Shown here in pieces: positions 43,813 through 47,129 of a DNA stretch of 47,129 bases (the first letter of the stretch is position 1; every line of letters begins with the position of its first letter). This DNA comes from Agrococcus sp. GTDB lineage: Bacteria; Actinomycetota; Actinomycetes; Actinomycetales; Microbacteriaceae. The stretch is from NCBI GenBank assembly GCA_031179215.1, contig JAPSIA010000007.1, positions 1-47,129 on the forward strand, given 5' to 3'. Position numbers and translations under genes: made by a program. The notes beneath the pieces are model-generated. The model had not been told where the DNA came from and searched no databases. It saw nothing but the letters and a program-made list of their open reading frames with translations.

Positions 43813-44370
43813 ATGATCGGCAGGATCGCGTCTGGCATCGCGCTCGCATCGATGGCGGGGCTGATGCTCGCAGGGTGCGGACAGCCAGTGGAGCCGGTGG
43901 AGTCGACGCCGGCGACAGACCCGTCGCCCGAAGCATCGAGCACCCGGGCCACCGAAGCGCGAGCCGCGTGGGACGCATACCAGACGCGTCTCAGCGAGCT
44001 CGGTCGCGAGCCGTCGGGTGCCGCGCTAGATCCGCTGCTCGAAGTGGCCACTGCTGAGCACGCGCGCTTCCTACTCGAGAATTTTGAGGCGGCTGCTGAC
44101 CGTCGGATACACACCGAGGGACGGCGCCGCACCATCTCGTTCGAGGTGGACGAAGCGAGAAGCGACTCAGAACGCCTGCGCGTGATGGTGTGTGAGGACT
44201 TGTCCGAAGAACGCTTGATGGGCGACGAAGGGCAGGACCTCACGCCCGCTGACCAGGCCGATCCAAGGAGCCGAGCCGTCGAACTCGTGGAGGCGGAGGA
44301 GCGTGGCGGCTATGTCGTCGCGACGGTCACTGCGTACGACGGTCCTTCGGAGTCAGATCCATGCCCCTAA
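43813..44370 (+). CDS. Putative lipoprotein, unknown function
   Basis: 'MIGRIASGIALASMAGLMLAGCGQP' lipoprotein signal peptide. Confidence 0.75.
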   Translation: MIGRIASGIALASMAGLMLAGCGQPVEPVESTPATDPSPEASSTRATEARAAWDAYQTRLSELGREPSGAALDPLLEVATAEHARFLLENFEAAADRRIHTEGRRRTISFEVDEARSDSERLRVMVCEDLSEERLMGDEGQDLTPADQADPRSRAVELVEAEERGGYVVATVTAYDGPSESDPCP

Positions 44371-45170
44371 GAGAAGCTGTAAGCCTGGCCTTGCTGTTGA
44401 TGACTGGGACCGCGGCACTCAGCCAGGAGGGCGCACCCCCGGAGCCCGATCCAATCGGCCAGTTCGAAGGCGGGCACCTTGAGGTGGGCGAGGACCGACT
44501 TACAGCAGGAGAACCTGCGCGGTCTCAGGGCGCAAGCGCCGACTGGGACGCCCTGTGGCAGGCGTACGTCGACGGGATAGTCGAGGAGTGCCGCAGCAGC
44601 GCCAGCGGCCAGCTCGATGGCGCGCGCTGCGACGACATGGTGATCGTGCGGGGCCCGGCGGCTGAGCCCGAGTCGGCGGAGGGCATGCCGGCGATCACCA
44701 TCTCCGACCTCGAGCGCTTCGCGCCCGTCGCGGGCGAGCTGGTCGTCGAGCCTGACGGCTGGGGCGTCGTGGGCACGCCGACGAACTTCTACGCGACGGC
44801 CGAGGCTCACACGATGCAGGGCGAGCTGTTCGAGACCCCGATCGAGGTGCGGTGGACCCCCACGTCCTACGTCTTCAACTACGGGGACGGGACGGTGCAG
44901 GAGAGCGAAGCGTCGGGCACGGCTTGGCGCGGCACCGAGGAGTCGTGGACGGAGACGGCCACGAGCCATACCTACGCGACCACCGACGACGTGACGGCAT
45001 CCCTCACCGTGGTCTTCACGGCAGAGGTCGACGCGGGATCGGGATGGTTCTCGGTGCCCGGCACGCTCGCCGTCGATGCACCCGCCGTCGACGTCAAGGT
45101 GTTCGAGGTCGACACCGTGCTCACCAACGGGGACTGCACGGCGAATCCCGCCGCGCAGGGGTGCGGCTAG
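44361..45170 (+). CDS. Secreted protein with PKD-like region
   Basis: Signal peptide 'MPLREAVSLALLLMTGTAALS'; 'TPTSYVFNYGDGTVQESEASGTAW..TSHTYATTDDVTASLTVVFTAEV' PKD-like. Confidence 0.7.
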   Translation: MPLREAVSLALLLMTGTAALSQEGAPPEPDPIGQFEGGHLEVGEDRLTAGEPARSQGASADWDALWQAYVDGIVEECRSSASGQLDGARCDDMVIVRGPAAEPESAEGMPAITISDLERFAPVAGELVVEPDGWGVVGTPTNFYATAEAHTMQGELFETPIEVRWTPTSYVFNYGDGTVQESEASGTAWRGTEESWTETATSHTYATTDDVTASLTVVFTAEVDAGSGWFSVPGTLAVDAPAVDVKVFEVDTVLTNGDCTANPAAQGCG

Positions 45171-45194
45171 ACCGCTCACCCTGGCGCGTTGCCG

Positions 45195-45413
45195 CTACTC
45201 CCCCTGCGATGGCTGGGCGGATTCGCCCTTGTCACGGCGCCCGCCGCCCTGCTTGCCGTCGCTGAGCGCGAGGCCGAAGGCGAAGCCCAGGCAGATGCCG
45301 ATGCCGATCCACACCACCAGGCTCTCGGTCGCGAGGCCGACCGAGATGCCGATCGCCAGGCCCAGCCCGATGCCGACGACCATCATCGAGGAGACCCCGC
45401 TCTTCTTCGCCAT
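45195..45413 (-). CDS. Small two-TM glycine-rich membrane protein
   Basis: 'MAKKSGVSSMMVVGIGLGLAIGISVGLATESLVVWIGIGICLGFAFGLALSDGKQ'. Confidence 0.7.
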   Translation of the reverse strand: MAKKSGVSSMMVVGIGLGLAIGISVGLATESLVVWIGIGICLGFAFGLALSDGKQGGGRRDKGESAQPSQGE

Positions 45414-45483
45414 GCCTCCAACGTAGGTCGGCGATCCGCGGCGCACCTCCACCGCGCGTCGGAGATCGCCGTAGAGTCACCGC

Positions 45484-46458
45484 ATGACGACCACCGCGCC
45501 CGGCTGGGGCATCCTCGGTGCCGGAGGCATCGCCGGCAGCTTCGCACGCGACCTCGCCACCGGCGGACACCGCATCGCCGCGGTCGGCAGCCGCGATGCC
45601 GAGCGAGCGCGGAGCTTCGCCGAGCGCCACAGCATCCCGGCCGCGCACGCCGGCTACCGGGCCCTCGTCGACGACCCCGAGGTCGACATCGTCTACGTCG
45701 CGACTCCCCACTCGCACCACCTGGAGCACGCGCTGCTCGCGATCGACGCCGGCAAGCACGTGCTCGTCGAGAAGGCCTTCACGACCACGGGCGACGACGC
45801 GCAGCGGCTCGTCGACGCCGCGCGCACCAAGGGCGTCTTCGCGATGGAGGCGATGTGGACGCGCTTCCTGCCGACCATGGTCGCCGCTCGCGAGCGCGTC
45901 GCGGCGGGCGACCTCGGCGAGGTCGTCAGCGTCGTCGCCGACCACTCGCAGATGCTCGACCTCTCCCCCGGCAGCCGGCTCATCGAAGCCGCGCTCGGCG
46001 GCGGCGCCCTGCTCGACCTCGGCGTCTACTGCGTCTCGCTCGCGCACGCGTTCCTCGGTCCCATCGAGCGCATCCAGGCCGCGGGCGTCGTCGACGCCGC
46101 CGGCGTCGACCACCGGGGCGCCGCGATCCTCGAGCACGCGAGCGGCGGGATCTCGTCGGTCACCTTCTCGATGGAGACGCTCGGCTCGAACCGGGCCGTC
46201 ATCGCCGGCACCGAGGGTGTCATCGAGCTCGAGCCGGCGTTCTACGCGTGGACCGGGTTCCGCCGGCGCCACGCGTCCGCGCACGGCACCGCGGCGGAGA
46301 CCTTCGCGGCGGAGCTCGTCGGCCGCGGCATGCAGTTCCAGGCCGCCGAGGTCGAGCGCTGCATCGCCGAGGGACGGCTGGAGAGCGAGCTGATGCCGCT
46401 CGACGAGTCCGTCGCCATCATGCGCGCCATGGACGAGATCGCGGCGCGAATGCGCTGA
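45484..46458 (+). CDS. Gfo/Idh/MocA family oxidoreductase
   Basis: 'WGILGAGGIAGSFARDLATGGHRIAAVGSRDAERARSFAERH', 'VYVATPHSHHLEHALLAIDAGKHVLVEKAFT'. Confidence 0.95.
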   Translation: MTTTAPGWGILGAGGIAGSFARDLATGGHRIAAVGSRDAERARSFAERHSIPAAHAGYRALVDDPEVDIVYVATPHSHHLEHALLAIDAGKHVLVEKAFTTTGDDAQRLVDAARTKGVFAMEAMWTRFLPTMVAARERVAAGDLGEVVSVVADHSQMLDLSPGSRLIEAALGGGALLDLGVYCVSLAHAFLGPIERIQAAGVVDAAGVDHRGAAILEHASGGISSVTFSMETLGSNRAVIAGTEGVIELEPAFYAWTGFRRRHASAHGTAAETFAAELVGRGMQFQAAEVERCIAEGRLESELMPLDESVAIMRAMDEIAARMR

Positions 46459-46561
46459 GCGCTGCGACGGCGTCCTGCCGCCGCTGCAGCAGCTCGCTCA
46501 CGGGCCTTCCGGCCTCCGGCGGCCACGCCGTCCGAGACCGATACCGGATCGTGACATGGCG

Positions 46562-46584
46562 ACCCTCAACGACTAGTTGAGGGT
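46562..46584 (+). terminator. Hairpin ACCCTCAAC-gacta-GTTGAGGGT followed by TTTGTTA
   Basis: 9-bp perfect stem, 5-nt loop; could instead be an operator for the downstream gene. Confidence 0.5.
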
Positions 46585-46669
46585 TTGTTACGATCGGCGC
46601 GACGACGAGCATCGACGGATCCGGCCGACGGTCGTCCCCAGCGCCCCCGGATCTGCTGAGGTGTCGAAG

Positions 46670-47129
46670 ATGACCGTCGTTGCCCCTTCCCCCCGTGCCC
46701 GCGCTCGGCGCAGCCTGCGAGCGCTGCTCGCCGGCGCCGCCGCCCTTGCGACCGCCCTGGGCGGCGTCGTGCTCTCGCCGGCAGAGCCCGCGGAGGCCGC
46801 GGTGACCGCCGCCCCGTCGTGGATCGGCGGCAAGGACCTCTACGCAACGAGCGCCCTCATGTCGCGCCAGCTGCCCGGCAGCTCCACGGTCTACCTGACC
46901 TCGGGCGAGTCGGGCGGCGACGCGCTCGCCGTACCGCCCGCCGCCGCGGCCGCGGGCGCCCACGTGCTCATGGTGCGCCGCGACTCGGTGCCCGCGAGCG
47001 TCGAGGCGCGGCTGCGAGAGCTCAACCCGCGCTTCGTCAACGTCGTCGGCGCGCGCAGCGTGCTGAGCGACGCGCTGTGGCGCGACGTCCGCTCGATCCT
47101 GCCTCGCGCATCCATCTACCGCGTCGGCC
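46670..47129 (+). CDS. Cell wall-binding repeat-containing (CW_binding_2-like) secreted protein, 5' part, truncated by window end
   Basis: Twin-Arg-like signal peptide then 'WIGGKDLYATSALMSRQLPGSSTVYLTSGESGGDALAVPPAAAAAGAHVLMVRRDSVPASVEARLRELNPRFVNVVGARSVLSDAL'; open to the window end, so missing from the ORF track. Confidence 0.75.
   Translation, partial: MTVVAPSPRARARRSLRALLAGAAALATALGGVVLSPAEPAEAAVTAAPSWIGGKDLYATSALMSRQLPGSSTVYLTSGESGGDALAVPPAAAAAGAHVLMVRRDSVPASVEARLRELNPRFVNVVGARSVLSDALWRDVRSILPRASIYRVG

Noticed and set aside
46418-46963. 181-aa minus-strand ORF opposite the cell-wall-binding gene
   Set aside because: Antisense to a clear signal peptide and repeat-domain reading frame; composition typical of artefact.
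1-47129. CRISPR arrays, tRNA/rRNA genes, transposases/integrases, phage genes
   Set aside because: None found on reading both strands and the intergenic gaps; tRNA T-loop-like strings did not occur in a tRNA-shaped context.

Overview
The window is high-GC DNA, probably from an actinobacterium (Microbacteriaceae-like by composition and gene content; this is inference). From about 1 to 41.8 kb it is a dense catabolic island. It has five transporter classes, each packed with oxidoreductases, CoA enzymes and a regulator: TRAP SBP, NCS1 permease, TctABC, Dpp-type ABC, and an Nramp-like protein. From about 43 to 47 kb it moves to small or secreted hypotheticals, a Gfo/Idh/MocA oxidoreductase and the 5' end of a cell-wall-binding-repeat protein. 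I saw no CRISPR, transposase, rRNA or tRNA. The best candidates for undescribed biology are: (1) a divergent two-operon module (34.2-41.8 kb) around an Nramp-fold transporter that lacks the canonical metal-binding motifs and sits among hydroxy-acid/sugar-acid dehydrogenases; (2) a contiguous minus-strand cluster (22.5-32.4 kb) joining a divergent DUF1537 kinase, an isochorismatase-fold hydrolase, an FMN hydroxy-acid oxidase, a Dpp-type importer and a DAO-family oxidase, with a divergent PucR/CdaR-type regulator; (3) a small single-TM protein translationally coupled to an NCS1 permease behind two palindromic operator candidates; (4) an 18-aa ORF with a near-perfect Shine-Dalgarno. Two decay events are readable directly: an IclR-family remnant with two frameshifts, and a tandemly duplicated membrane gene pair joined by an apparent 1-nt insertion. 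Functional names come from reading the translations only; no database search was run.
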